Below, one piece after another: positions 30,026-39,291 of a DNA stretch of 64,000 nt. Numbering within the stretch: the stretch's first letter is position 1; each line of letters opens with the position of its first letter. Below the pieces are notes generated by a model. The model made no database searches. It was not told where the DNA came from and saw only the letters and a list, made by a program, of their open reading frames with translations. This stretch comes from Variovorax sp. V213 (GTDB lineage Bacteria > Pseudomonadota > Gammaproteobacteria > Burkholderiales > Burkholderiaceae_C): assembly GCF_041154455.1 (NCBI RefSeq), contig NZ_AP028664.1, positions 1,117,001 to 1,181,000 of the forward strand. The letters run 5' to 3'. Position numbers and translations under genes: made by a program.

Positions 30026-31519
30026 TCAGGCCCAGTAGATCGCGGCCAGGTCGTTCACCACGATCGGCATGCTCGGCCACAGGCCCTTCACTTCCTTGCG
30101 CGCGATGGTCGGAAACACCGCCTGGTACAGGAAGCCGTTGACCGCGTCGGCCGCCAGCTGGCGCTGGGCCTCGGCCAGCAGGTCGGCGCGGCGCTTCTTG
30201 TTCTCTTCGTTCTGGATGGCGACGAACAGGTCGCGGAACTTCTTCGAGTCGTAGCCCCAGTAGTAGTCGGGCTCGGTGTACTTCACGAGGTCGAAGGGCT
30301 CCACGTGCGCGACCATCGTCAGGTCGAAGTCGTGCGCGCCGCCGAAGGTGCCGCTGAGCCACTGGGCCCATTCGACGTTCTGGATCTTCACGTCGATGCC
30401 GATCTGCGCGAGTTGCGCTGCGAGCATCTCGCCGCCCTGGCGTGCATACGAGGGCGGGGGCAATTGCAGGCGCAGTTCGAGCGGCGTCTTCACGCCGGCC
30501 TCGGCCAGCAGCTTCTTCGCCTTCTCGATGTCGTAGGGGTTCATCGCGGTGGTGTCGATGAAGCCCGGCGCGCCCAGGGCGTAGTGGCTGCCGATGGGCC
30601 TGCCGAAGCCGTCCGCCGCGCCCTGGATGATCGCGTTGCGGTCGATGGCCGCCAGGATCGCGCGGCGAACGCGCACGTCGTCCAGCGGCTTCTTGCGGTT
30701 GTTGATGGTCAGGATCACCTTGCCGCGCGTGCCGACCTCGATCACCTGGAAGCGCGGATTGCCCTTGAACTGACTCACCGATCGTGTGCCCGCGCGCGGG
30801 AAGATGTCGATATCGTTCGCCATCAGCGCGGCGGTCTGCGCGGCCGTGTCCGACATGAAGCGGAACACGAAGCGCTCGGTCTTCGCGAGATTCGGGTCGC
30901 GGTAGGTCGGCGACTTCACCAGCGTGCAAGAGGCGCCGCGCTGCCAGGCGCTCAGCTTGTACGGGCCGGTGCCGACCGGCGCGGTGACGTTGGTCTCGGC
31001 GCTCTTGGGCTCCACGATGCAGGCTGTCGATTGCCCCAGCATGAAAGGCAGGTCGGGGTTCGATAGCGTGCTGTTGACGCCCACCGTGTTCTCGTCGAGC
31101 ACCACGGTGCTGATTTCGCTGAAGAAGCGCCTGTCCTTGTTGGTGCTCTTGGCGCCGCCCGCGCGGTCGAACGAGAACTTCACCGCCGACGCGTTGAAGG
31201 GCTGGCCGTTCTCGAAGCGAACGCCCTTGCGCAGCCTGAAGACGAAGGTCTTCATGTCGGGCGAAGACGACCAGCTCTCGGCCAGCATCGGCGTGACCGA
31301 GCCGTCGGCATTCACCTTGGTGAGCGTTTCGAAGATGTTGTACTGCGTGATCTCCGCGATGGCCGATGCGGCGCCGCTCGTCGGGTCCAAGCCTGGCGGT
31401 TCGAGCGGCATGCCGATCGTCAGCGTGTTCTTGCCGGCCTGCGCGCGCGCCTGGGGCAGGAAGACACCCGGGATTGCCGCGGCCATGGCGGAAGTCATGA
31501 GTGTGCGTCGCTTCAACAT
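30026..31519 (-). CDS. ABC transporter substrate-binding protein, family 5 (DppA-like)
   Basis: Periplasmic receptor of 497 aa with signal peptide (MLKRRTLMTSAMAAAIPGVF to ARA, about residue 26). Family-5 landmarks are IGMPLEPPGLDPTSG near the mature N-terminus, RKGVRFENGQPFNASAVKFSFDR split around residue 110, and VGTGPYKL. It belongs with DppB/C/D/F-type genes upstream. Ligand could be a peptide, opine or other amide; the linked amidase supports an amide. Confidence 0.92.
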   Translation of the reverse strand: MLKRRTLMTSAMAAAIPGVFLPQARAQAGKNTLTIGMPLEPPGLDPTSGAASAIAEITQYNIFETLTKVNADGSVTPMLAESWSSSPDMKTFVFRLRKGVRFENGQPFNASAVKFSFDRAGGAKSTNKDRRFFSEISTVVLDENTVGVNSTLSNPDLPFMLGQSTACIVEPKSAETNVTAPVGTGPYKLSAWQRGASCTLVKSPTYRDPNLAKTERFVFRFMSDTAAQTAALMANDIDIFPRAGTRSVSQFKGNPRFQVIEVGTRGKVILTINNRKKPLDDVRVRRAILAAIDRNAIIQGAADGFGRPIGSHYALGAPGFIDTTAMNPYDIEKAKKLLAEAGVKTPLELRLQLPPPSYARQGGEMLAAQLAQIGIDVKIQNVEWAQWLSGTFGGAHDFDLTMVAHVEPFDLVKYTEPDYYWGYDSKKFRDLFVAIQNEENKKRRADLLAEAQRQLAADAVNGFLYQAVFPTIARKEVKGLWPSMPIVVNDLAAIYWA

Positions 31520-31570
31520 TCGATAGTTCCTGGAGGTGAGGGTGGTGGAGGAAAAGACCGTCCGTCCCGG

Positions 31571-32386
31571 CTAGCGGGACGGCGTGTGCAGAACAGCGGA
31601 AAGCAGGGTGCGCGTGTACTCGTGCTGGGCGTGCTGGAACAGGTCGGCCGGGCGGCCCCGTTCGACGATGCGGCCCTTGAAGACCACGCAGACCTCGTCG
31701 CACAGGTGGTTCACCACCGCGAGGTCATGGCTGATGAGCAGGTAGCTGATGCCGAACTGCTGCTGCAGGTCCTGCATGAGGTTGAGCACCTGGGCCTGCA
31801 CCGATACGTCGAGCGCGCTCACGGGTTCGTCGGCCACGATGAGCTTGGGGCGCGTGATGAGCGCGCGCGCAATTGCAATCCGTTGGCGCTGCCCGCCCGA
31901 GAACTCGTGCGGGTACTTGTCCATGTCGGTGGTGCGCAGGCCCACGGCCGCCAGCGCCTCCGAGGCGCGCTCGCGCTGCACGGCGCGGCTGGTTTCGGCC
32001 AGCGCCTCGAGCGGCTCGGCCACGATGCGCGCCACGGTCTGGCGCGGATCGAGCGAGCCGTAAGGGTCCTGGAACACCATCTGGAAATCGCGCCGCGCCA
32101 CGCGCAGCTCGCTCCGGGGCAGCTGGTGCAGGTCGCGGCCCAGCATGCGCACGCTGCCCGAGGTGGGTGTGTCGAGCGCCATCACCAGGCGCGCGATGGT
32201 CGATTTGCCCGAGCCCGATTCGCCGACGATGCCCACGCTCTTGCCGGCCTGCACCTCGAAGCTCACGCCATTGAGCGCCTTCACGGTCGGCGGCGGGCCG
32301 AAGAGCTTTTCGCGCGGCAGCGCGTAGTGGCGATAGAGGTTGTTCACGGCCAGCAGAGGCTGGCGGGCGGTGGTGGGGTGGCTCAT
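31571..32386 (-). CDS. ABC transporter ATP-binding protein (DppF/OppF-like)
   Basis: ATPase of 271 aa. Walker A GESGSGKST, the signature FSGGQRQR and Walker B LIVADEP are present, with the H-loop in LISHDLAV. The ATG at 32386 overlaps the stop of the other ATPase (ATGA). It is shorter than usual OppF proteins because the C-terminal zinc/cysteine extension is minimal. It pairs with the DppD-like subunit. Confidence 0.93.
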   Translation of the reverse strand: MSHPTTARQPLLAVNNLYRHYALPREKLFGPPPTVKALNGVSFEVQAGKSVGIVGESGSGKSTIARLVMALDTPTSGSVRMLGRDLHQLPRSELRVARRDFQMVFQDPYGSLDPRQTVARIVAEPLEALAETSRAVQRERASEALAAVGLRTTDMDKYPHEFSGGQRQRIAIARALITRPKLIVADEPVSALDVSVQAQVLNLMQDLQQQFGISYLLISHDLAVVNHLCDEVCVVFKGRIVERGRPADLFQHAQHEYTRTLLSAVLHTPSR

Positions 32387-33378
32387 GCGGTGGCCGCCTT
32401 GGCATTTGATTCAGCGATCTCGCCCAGTCGCAGGCAGCGCACCGCGTGGTCGTTCGGCAGCAGCGTCTCGCGCGGCCGCGTGCTCTGGCACAGGTCGACG
32501 GTGTGGGCGCAGCGGCCGGCAAAGGCGCAGCCGCGCGGCATGTCGACCAGCTCGGGCACGCTGCCGCGGATCGTGGGCAGCCGGCCGGCGCGCACCGCGC
32601 CGATGGCGGGCCGCGCCGCGAACAGGCCGCGCGTGTAGGGATGGGCGCGGCCGGCGAAGACCGTATCGGTCGGGCCACTCTCCACCGCGCTGCCGCCGTA
32701 CATCACGAGCATGCGCTTCACGCTGTTGGCGATCACGCCGAGATCGTGTGAGATCAGGATCAGCGCCATGCCCATTTCCTTGACCAGGCCCTGGATCAGG
32801 TCGAGCACCTGCTTCTGGATGGTGACGTCGAGCGCGGTGGTGGGTTCGTCGGCAATCAGCAGGTCGGGCCCGCAGGCCAGGGCCATCGCGATGCCGATGC
32901 GCTGGCGCTGGCCGCCGGAGAACTGGTGCGGGTAGGCGTCGAGCCGCGAGGCCGCGTCGGGAATGCCCACGCGGTCGAGCAGGCTCAGTGCTTCCTTGCG
33001 TGCCTGCGCCTTCGTCAGACCGCGATGCAGCTGCAGCGGCTCGCCGACCTGGCGCGCGATGGTGTGCACCGGGTTCAGCGCCGTCATCGGCTCCTGGAAG
33101 ATCATGCCGATGCGGTTGCCGCGGATCTGGCACATCTGCTTTTCGGGCAGTCCGACGAGCTCCTGACCGTCGAACTTGATGCTGCCCGTGACCTTGGCGC
33201 TGGACGGCAGCAGGCCCATGAGCGACATCACGGTGATCGACTTGCCGCAACCCGATTCGCCGACGATGCCCAGCGTTTCGCCGCGCTCCAGCGAGAACGA
33301 AATGCCACGCACGGCCTGCGCCGGTCCGCGCTGGGTCTGCAGGCCGATCTGGAGGTTGTTGACTTCGAGGAGGGGCAT
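32383..33378 (-). CDS. ABC transporter ATP-binding protein (DppD/OppD-like)
   Basis: ATPase of 331 aa starting at MPLLEVNNL. Walker A GESGCGKS, the signature FSGGQRQR and Walker B LLIADEPTTALD are present. The C-terminal oligopeptide-ABC domain has the expected cysteines (RGCAFAGRCAHTVDLC), which bind an Fe-S cluster in characterised OppD/DppD proteins. The frame is open further upstream (to 34122), but this is shadow sequence over the permease gene. It starts 5 bases after the permease stop. Confidence 0.93.
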   Translation of the reverse strand: MPLLEVNNLQIGLQTQRGPAQAVRGISFSLERGETLGIVGESGCGKSITVMSLMGLLPSSAKVTGSIKFDGQELVGLPEKQMCQIRGNRIGMIFQEPMTALNPVHTIARQVGEPLQLHRGLTKAQARKEALSLLDRVGIPDAASRLDAYPHQFSGGQRQRIGIAMALACGPDLLIADEPTTALDVTIQKQVLDLIQGLVKEMGMALILISHDLGVIANSVKRMLVMYGGSAVESGPTDTVFAGRAHPYTRGLFAARPAIGAVRAGRLPTIRGSVPELVDMPRGCAFAGRCAHTVDLCQSTRPRETLLPNDHAVRCLRLGEIAESNAKAATA

Positions 33379-33383
33379 GGCGC

Positions 33384-34259
33384 TTACCGGGCTCTGGCGA
33401 GACGGGGGTCGAGCAAGTCGCGCAACCCATCGCCAAGGAGGTTCAGCCCGAGCACCGCGAAAGCGATCGCCATGCCGGGGAAGACGGCCAGCAGCGGCTG
33501 CTGGAACATGAGGGTCTGCGCCTCGCTGAGCATGCGGCCCCACGAGGGCTGCGGCGGCTGGGTGCCCAGGCCGAGGTAGGAGAGGGCGGCCTCGGCGAGG
33601 ATCGCGATGGCGAAGCGGATGGTGATCTGCACGATCAGCACGGCCGAGATGTTGGGCAGCACATGCTGCATCGTGATGGCGAACGAACCCTTGCCGCAGG
33701 CGCGCGCGGCGGCCACGTACTCGCGCGACCAGATGGCGTTGGCCGACGCCCGCGTGATGCGCGCGAAGGTCGGGATGTTGTAGATGCCGATGGCGATGAT
33801 CGCGTTGACGATGCCGGCGCCGAACACGGCCGTCATCATGATGGCCGACAGGATGGCCGGGAAGGCGAGCGAGAAATCGGTGAGCCGCATGATCGCTTCC
33901 TCGACCCAGCCGCGCCGCGCCGCCGCGAGCAGGCCCAGCGCCGTGCCCACGACGAGGCCGATGCCCACCGCGATCACGCCCACCAGGATGGAAGCCCGCG
34001 CGCCCACGAGAAGCAGCGAAGCCACGTCGCGCCCGTAGGTGTCGGTGCCCAGCCAATGAGAGCCCGACGGCGGCTTCAGCTTGCTGGCCATGTCCATCTC
34101 GTAGGGCGACCAGGGCGTCCACACCAGCGAGACGAGGGCGGCAAGCAGCAGGAGCAGGGTCAGCGCGCCGCCGAGCACGAAGCTGCGGTGCTGGAGGGCA
34201 CGGCGCCAGAAGCCCGGCACCTTGAGCGCCGCTGCGCTCGGAATGGGTATGGCGCTCAT
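33384..34259 (-). CDS. ABC transporter permease (DppC-like)
   Basis: Inner-membrane permease of 291 aa with an N-terminal OppC-type helix (FVLGGALTLLLLLAALVSLV), the HWLGTDTYGRDV segment typical of DppC/OppC and the EAA loop around REYVAAARACGKGSFAI. Partner of DppB. Follows it by 22 bases. Confidence 0.93.
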   Translation of the reverse strand: MSAIPIPSAAALKVPGFWRRALQHRSFVLGGALTLLLLLAALVSLVWTPWSPYEMDMASKLKPPSGSHWLGTDTYGRDVASLLLVGARASILVGVIAVGIGLVVGTALGLLAAARRGWVEEAIMRLTDFSLAFPAILSAIMMTAVFGAGIVNAIIAIGIYNIPTFARITRASANAIWSREYVAAARACGKGSFAITMQHVLPNISAVLIVQITIRFAIAILAEAALSYLGLGTQPPQPSWGRMLSEAQTLMFQQPLLAVFPGMAIAFAVLGLNLLGDGLRDLLDPRLARAR

Positions 34260-34281
34260 AGATGCACCCTTGGCGCTGCGC

Positions 34282-35232
34282 TCATATATCGCTGGCCTTG
34301 ATGCGCGGGTCGATCACCGCGTAAAGCACGTCGACCACGAAATTCACGATGACCACCATGGCCGCGAGCAGCATCACGCAGTTGCGCACCACGATCAGGT
34401 CGCGGTTGCTGATGGCCTGGAAGATCAGCCGGCCCAGGCCCGGCAGGTAGAACACGTTTTCGACCACGATGGTGCCGGCCAGCAGCTCGGAAAACTGCAT
34501 GCCCATCACCGTGACCACCGGGATCATCGCGTTGCGCAGCACGTGGGTCCAGAGCACGGCGCGCTGCGAAACGCCCTTGGCGCGCGCGGTGCGCACGAAG
34601 TCTTCGCGCATCACCTCGAGCACGGCCGAACGCGTGATGCGCGCGAGGATCGCGGCCTGCACCACCGCGAGCGACAGGGCCGGCAGCAGCAGCGACTTGA
34701 TGCCTGCGAAGATGCCTTCACCCCAGCCCTCGAAGCCGCCGGCGGAAAACCACTGCAGCTGAACCGAGAACACCAGGATCAGCAGGATCGCGAACCAGAA
34801 ATTGGGAATGGCGATGCCCACCTGCGTGAGGCCCATCAGGCCGACGTCGCCGAGCTTGTTGTGGCGCGCAGCGGCGGTCACGCCCACCAGCAGCGCGAGC
34901 ACCGTGGTCAAGGCCATCGCGAGCAGGGCAAGGGGCACGGTGAGCGCAAGGCGTTCGAGGATCAGGTCGAGCACCGGCGAACTGTAGGCGTAGCTGTCGC
35001 CCAGGTTGCCGGTCAGGAGGCCGGCAATCCAGTGCCAGTAGCGTGTCCATGCGGGCTGGTCGAGGCCGAGCTTGGTGGCGAGGGCGGCCACGGCCTCGGG
35101 CGAAGCATCCGGTCCCATCAACATCTGTGCTGCATTGCCCGGAAGAATTTCCAGAACCAGGAACACGATGATCGACGCGCCCACCAGGGTGCCGATCAGC
35201 GTCAGCGTACGTTTCAGAAGGAACAAGCCCAT
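34282..35232 (-). CDS. ABC transporter permease (DppB-like)
   Basis: Inner-membrane permease of 316 aa beginning LFLLKRTLTLIGTLVGASIIVF. The EAA loop is in VMREDFVRTARAKGVSQRAV and the C-terminal helix in VIVNFVVDVLYAVIDPRI, both standard for DppB/OppB. It is the first transporter gene of the block, preceded by a 168-base gap after the TtuC-like dehydrogenase, so it may have its own promoter. Confidence 0.93.
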   Translation of the reverse strand: MGLFLLKRTLTLIGTLVGASIIVFLVLEILPGNAAQMLMGPDASPEAVAALATKLGLDQPAWTRYWHWIAGLLTGNLGDSYAYSSPVLDLILERLALTVPLALLAMALTTVLALLVGVTAAARHNKLGDVGLMGLTQVGIAIPNFWFAILLILVFSVQLQWFSAGGFEGWGEGIFAGIKSLLLPALSLAVVQAAILARITRSAVLEVMREDFVRTARAKGVSQRAVLWTHVLRNAMIPVVTVMGMQFSELLAGTIVVENVFYLPGLGRLIFQAISNRDLIVVRNCVMLLAAMVVIVNFVVDVLYAVIDPRIKASDI

Positions 35233-35400
35233 CTCAGTGACTCCGCTGTGCGTCGTGTCGCGGGGTGTTCTTGGTCAGGGCGCGTGCGATTGGCACCGGG
35301 CGCTCCCCGCAGCGAAATGAAGGAGGAGGCCGCAGGGCGGAGACATTCGCGGAGCAGAGCATGCGGTCGGCGTGATCACGTTCTGAACAAGAGCAGGATT
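35233..35400. other. 168-base intergenic segment inside the Dpp block, possible dispersed repeat
   Basis: The gap between the dehydrogenase and dppB contains no gene. It is longer than any other gap in this otherwise tightly packed block. Its stretch around 35237-35345 has the character of an inserted intergenic element (GC-rich, with purine-rich AAGGAGGAGG-like segments). I cannot test its copy number. It may alternatively hold a secondary promoter for the ABC genes. Confidence 0.3.
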
Positions 35401-36483
35401 TCATGCCGAGATGCAGCTGGCAATCGCGCGGCCCACATCCACGGTCGACGCAGTGCCACCCATGTCGCGAGTGCGCGGACCTTCGCTCAGCACGGTCTCG
35501 ATGGCCGAGATCACCGCGGCCGAAGCCTCTGCGTACACAGGGTCGTTGTTGCCAAGATGGTCGAGCATCAGCGCGGCCGACCAGATCTGTCCGATCGGGT
35601 TGGCAATGCCCTTGCCCGCAATGTCGGGCGCCGAGCCGTGCACGGGCTCGAACAGAGAAGGGAATTTGCGTTCGGGGTTCAGGTTGGCCGAGGGCGCGAT
35701 GCCGATGGTGCCGGTGCAGGCCGGGCCCAGGTCGGACAGGATGTCGCCGAACAGATTGGAAGCCACCACTACGTCGAACCAGTCGGGGTGCTGCACGAAA
35801 TGCGCGCACAGGATGTCGATGTGGTATTTGCTCGTTGCGATGTCCGGATGGCGCTTGGCGATCTCGGCCAGACGCTCGTCCCAATAGGGCATGGTCACCG
35901 AGATGCCGTTCGACTTGGTGGCCGCCACGAGGTTCTTGCGCTTGCGGCGGCCGGCGAGCTCGAACGCGTATTCGATGATGCGGTCCACGCCAACGCGCGT
36001 GAACACCGCTTCCTGGATGGCCATCTCGCGCGGCGTGCCTTCGAACAGGCGCCCACCCACCGATGTGTATTCGCCCTCGGTGTTCTCGCGCACCACCAGG
36101 AAGTCGATATCGCCGGGCTTGCGGTGCGCCAGCGGGCCGGGCACGCCGGGCATCAGGCGTACGGGGCGCAGATTCACGTACTGGTCGAAGTCGCGGCGGA
36201 TCTTGATCAGCAGGCCCCACACTGCAATGTGGTCGGGCACCTTGTCGGGCGCGCCCACCGCGCCGAAGTAGATCGCGTCGTGGCCCTGGATCTTGTCGGC
36301 CCAGTCGGCCGGCATCATCAGGCCCGTGCGCACATAGTGGTCGGAGCCCCAGTCGAAGTGGTCGTGCGAAAAATCGATGCCGAAGCGGCGACCGACCGCG
36401 TCGAGCACGCGCAACCCTTCGGGCATGACTTCGACGCCGATTCCGTCTCCGGGAATGACGGCAATCCTGTGCTTTTTCTGCAT
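35401..36483 (-). CDS. isocitrate/isopropylmalate dehydrogenase family, TtuC/DmlA-like (tartrate or D-malate dehydrogenase)
   Basis: NAD-dependent oxidative decarboxylase of 360 aa. The fold landmarks are AVIPGDGIGVEV, a long VRENTEGEYTSVGGR segment, ATKSNGIS with the metal-site lysine and aspartates in SNLFGDILSDL, and EPVHGSAPDIAGKGIANP. LRPVRLMPGVPGPL and the overall length match tartrate/D-malate dehydrogenases rather than LeuB. I use the ATG at 36483; a TTG 18 bases earlier is possible. It heads the nine-gene leftward block. Confidence 0.9.
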   Translation of the reverse strand: MQKKHRIAVIPGDGIGVEVMPEGLRVLDAVGRRFGIDFSHDHFDWGSDHYVRTGLMMPADWADKIQGHDAIYFGAVGAPDKVPDHIAVWGLLIKIRRDFDQYVNLRPVRLMPGVPGPLAHRKPGDIDFLVVRENTEGEYTSVGGRLFEGTPREMAIQEAVFTRVGVDRIIEYAFELAGRRKRKNLVAATKSNGISVTMPYWDERLAEIAKRHPDIATSKYHIDILCAHFVQHPDWFDVVVASNLFGDILSDLGPACTGTIGIAPSANLNPERKFPSLFEPVHGSAPDIAGKGIANPIGQIWSAALMLDHLGNNDPVYAEASAAVISAIETVLSEGPRTRDMGGTASTVDVGRAIASCISA

Positions 36484-36798
36484 TGACTCAACCTGTTCCA
36501 AGTTCGTTTCGTTCGGGGGGCGCCAGCGCTCGTGACACGGGGCTTTCGAAAAATTCTAGAAGCGAGAAGCGGGCCTGAAGAGGGGGTTGGCACTCAAATC
36601 GCCTTGACAAAATAAGAAGGCGAAGCGGGATGCCTTCACTGGGGAATTCAAGAATTCCCTGTCATGAAATTGACCTCGACTTCAAAAAATTAGAAGGGTT
36701 GGAGCACTCGCGGCCACCGCCTGTCGGCTTCCAAAACCGGTTCATGAAGGTTGTGTCGATGGGCTGACAGGACCTTGGGTCCCTCGTACCATGGCCCC
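36484..36798. promoter_or_regulatory. divergent intergenic region with palindrome GGGAATTC-AA-GAATTCCC
   Basis: This 315-base gap separates the leftward TtuC block from the rightward aldo/keto reductase. It is less GC-rich than its surroundings. It contains a perfect 8-base-arm palindrome at 36642-36659 and a TTGACA at 36604-36609 on the + strand without an obvious partner hexamer. The palindrome is the likely operator for one or both genes. Confidence 0.5.
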
Positions 36799-37656
36799 AT
36801 GCGAACACTCCAACTCCCCACCGGCGGCGAGATGCCGGTTCTCGGCCTCGGCACCTGGCGCATGGGCGAAAATGCGGGCCATCGCGCAGCCGAAGTGAAG
36901 GCGGTGCGCGAGGCCATCGCGCTCGGCTACCGGCTCGTCGACACCGCCGAGATGTACGGCGAAGGTGGGGCGGAAACTGTCGTTGGCCAGGCCATCGGCG
37001 AGGCCTTGCGCGCGGGCGACGTGCGGCGCGAAGCGCTCTTCGTCGTCAGCAAGGTCTACCCGCACAACGCCAGCCGGCGCGGCACGCGCGATGCCTGCGA
37101 GCGCAGCCTGAAACGGCTGGGGCTCGACGCCATCGACCTCTACCTGCTGCACTGGCGGGGCAGCCATGCGCTGCGCGAGACGGTCGCCGCGATGCAGTCG
37201 CTGGTGGACGACGGACGCATCGGCCACTGGGGCGTGAGCAACTTCGACACCGACGATATGGAGGAACTCGCGCAGGCTGTCGGCGACGGCCCGGTCTGCG
37301 CGGCCAACCAGGTTAACCTGTCGCTGGGCGAGCGCGGCCCGGAGTTCAGCCTGCTGCCGTGGCAGCGCGAGCGCGGCGTGCCGCTGATGGCCTATAGCCC
37401 GATCGATCAGGGCGCGCTGGCTGAGGACGAAGGGCTGGGTGAATTGGCTGCGCGGCTTGGCGTGACGGCTGCGCAACTGGCACTGGCCTCGGTGATCGCA
37501 CGGCCCGGCGTGGCGGCGATCCCGAAGGCGGTGCGCAGCGCGCACCTGAAGGAGAACCTGGCCGCCGCAGAGCTGAAGCTCGATGCGGCAACTCTCGAGG
37601 AACTCGACCGGCTGCATCCGCCGCCGCGGCGCAAGAGGCCGCTGGCGATGATTTAG
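36799..37656 (+). CDS. aldo/keto reductase
   Basis: NADPH-dependent reductase of 285 aa with the AKR tetrad: aspartate and tyrosine in DTAEMYGEGGAE (Y at about residue 53), lysine in FVVSKVYP and histidine in LYLLHWRG. The C-terminal cofactor segment AIPKAVRSAHLKEN is present. Start at MRTLQLPTGG; upstream codons have no ribosome site. It stands alone between a divergent dehydrogenase and a convergent transporter. Substrate unknown, probably a general aldehyde reductase. Confidence 0.9.
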   Translation: MRTLQLPTGGEMPVLGLGTWRMGENAGHRAAEVKAVREAIALGYRLVDTAEMYGEGGAETVVGQAIGEALRAGDVRREALFVVSKVYPHNASRRGTRDACERSLKRLGLDAIDLYLLHWRGSHALRETVAAMQSLVDDGRIGHWGVSNFDTDDMEELAQAVGDGPVCAANQVNLSLGERGPEFSLLPWQRERGVPLMAYSPIDQGALAEDEGLGELAARLGVTAAQLALASVIARPGVAAIPKAVRSAHLKENLAAAELKLDAATLEELDRLHPPPRRKRPLAMI

Positions 37657-37679
37657 GGTGAACAGTCCTTGCCAAGGAC

Positions 37680-39167
37680 TCAGTGGGCTTCGGCCTGCTT
37701 GGCCGCTGCGATGACGGCCTGCTCGTCGTGCTTCGCGCCGTTGAGGAACAGGTTCAGCAGCACCGCCGCAATCGACGCCAGCAGAATGCCCGATTCGATC
37801 AGCGAGTGGATCGCATGCGGCATCCACTGCTTGAAGTTGGGTGCGATGAGCGGAATCATGCCGATGCCGATCGACACCGCGACGATCATCGCGTTGTGGC
37901 GGTTGCCCTTGAAGTCCACCCCAGAGAGGATGCGGATGCCCGTGGCGGCCACCATGCCGAACATCACCAGCCCCGCGCCGCCGAGCACCACCGTGGGCAG
38001 CGACTCGACCAGCGCAGCCATCTTGGGCAGCAGCCCGAGCACGACCAGGATCACGCCGCCGGCCACGCAGACATAGCGGCTCTTGATGCCCGTGACGGCC
38101 ACCAGGCCCACGTTCTGCGAAAAGCTGGTGTACGGAAAGGTGTTGAAGATGCCGCCGATGAGCGTGCCGAGGCCGTCGGTGCGCAGCCCGCGCGCCAGGT
38201 CCTTCTGGCCGATCTTCCGGTCGGTCATTTCGCCGAGCGCGAGGAACATGCCGGTCGATTCGATCATCACCACGATCATGATGAGCGTCATCGTGAGGAT
38301 CAGGATCGGGTCGAACTGCGGCATGCCGAAGTGGAAGGGCAGCACCACGTCCACCCAGGCCGCCTTGCCCACCTTCTCGTAGGTCATGAGGCCCGTCGCC
38401 GAAGCCACCGCCGCGCCGATCACGATGCCCAGCAGCACCGAGATGTTGGCAATGAAGCCCTTGGCGTACTTGACGATCAGCAGGATGGACACCAGCACCA
38501 GCGCAGCCACGCCGAAGCCCGAGAGGTCCGCGTACTTGGGGTTCGGGACCGTCGGCATGATGGCGAAGCCCTTGGGCACCGCGGGAATCGAGCTGCCCGG
38601 AGAAGTCACCTCGGCCAGCCACTTCGCGTAGACCGGATCGACCAGCGCCGGCGCCGTCGGGCCCACGGGGTTGCCGAAGATCCAGTTGATGCCCACGCGC
38701 ATCAGGCTGATGCCGATCACCGCGATGATGGTGCCCGTGACCACCGGCGGAAAGAAACGCAGCATGCGGCTCACCAGTGGCGCGATCAGTATCGACACGA
38801 TGCCCGCGCCGATGATGGCGCCGAACAGCAGCTGCGCGCCGTTCTGCCCGGGGTTGGCATTGGCAATGGCCACCATCGGCGCGACCGATGCGAAGGTCAC
38901 GCCCATCATCACCGGCAGCTTGATGCCGAACCACTGGGTGGCGCCCAGCGCCTGGATCAGCGTGGCAATGCCGCAGCAGAACAGGTCGGCCGAGATCAGC
39001 AGCGCCACCTCGTCGGGCGAGAGCTTGAGCGCGCGGCCGACGATCAGCGGCACCGCCACGGCGCCCGCATACATCACCAGCACATGCTGAAGGCCCAGGG
39101 CCGCGAGCTTGCCCGCAGGCAGGCGCTGGTCCACCGGATGGACTGTGGAAAGGGTGTCGGCCGTCAT
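37680..39167 (-). CDS. NCS2 nucleobase:cation symporter (xanthine/urate permease type)
   Basis: Inner-membrane symporter of 495 aa with about 14 hydrophobic segments. The NCS2 signature is present as QNVGLVAVTGIKSRYV (near residue 355), and FFPPVVTGTIIAVIGISLM marks another conserved helix. Start MTADTLSTV at 39167 has AGGAG 7 bases upstream. The GKLAALGLQHVLVMYAGAVAVP opening is typical of bacterial xanthine/uric-acid transporters. A TTGTATACA-containing operator lies about 80 bases upstream and is shared with the NCS1 gene (45602-45613). Confidence 0.92.
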   Translation of the reverse strand: MTADTLSTVHPVDQRLPAGKLAALGLQHVLVMYAGAVAVPLIVGRALKLSPDEVALLISADLFCCGIATLIQALGATQWFGIKLPVMMGVTFASVAPMVAIANANPGQNGAQLLFGAIIGAGIVSILIAPLVSRMLRFFPPVVTGTIIAVIGISLMRVGINWIFGNPVGPTAPALVDPVYAKWLAEVTSPGSSIPAVPKGFAIMPTVPNPKYADLSGFGVAALVLVSILLIVKYAKGFIANISVLLGIVIGAAVASATGLMTYEKVGKAAWVDVVLPFHFGMPQFDPILILTMTLIMIVVMIESTGMFLALGEMTDRKIGQKDLARGLRTDGLGTLIGGIFNTFPYTSFSQNVGLVAVTGIKSRYVCVAGGVILVVLGLLPKMAALVESLPTVVLGGAGLVMFGMVAATGIRILSGVDFKGNRHNAMIVAVSIGIGMIPLIAPNFKQWMPHAIHSLIESGILLASIAAVLLNLFLNGAKHDEQAVIAAAKQAEAH

Positions 39168-39247
39168 TGAGTTTCTCCTGCAGCGGCGAGGGGAAAGGTG
39201 TGTGGACGGCGCGGTGTCCGTGGCGTCCACTCGTTGTGTACGCCAAA

Positions 39248-39257
39248 CTGTATACAA
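39248..39257. promoter_or_regulatory. TGTATACA-centred operator upstream of the NCS2 gene
   Basis: On the minus strand this reads TTGTATACAG, whose TATACA could serve as a -10 hexamer. The core TTGTATACA is identical to that upstream of the NCS1 transporter gene and fits the TnGTnnnACnA form expected for FCD-type GntR proteins, one of which is encoded at 42461-43216. Confidence 0.55.
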
Positions 39258-39291
39258 TTTATGCTGCAATCTGGATGCAGGAAAACCCGCA

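Noticed and set aside
34222..36486. + strand open frame (about 754 codons) opposite dppB and the dehydrogenase
   Set aside because: Antisense shadow; both leftward genes have unmistakable family motifs.
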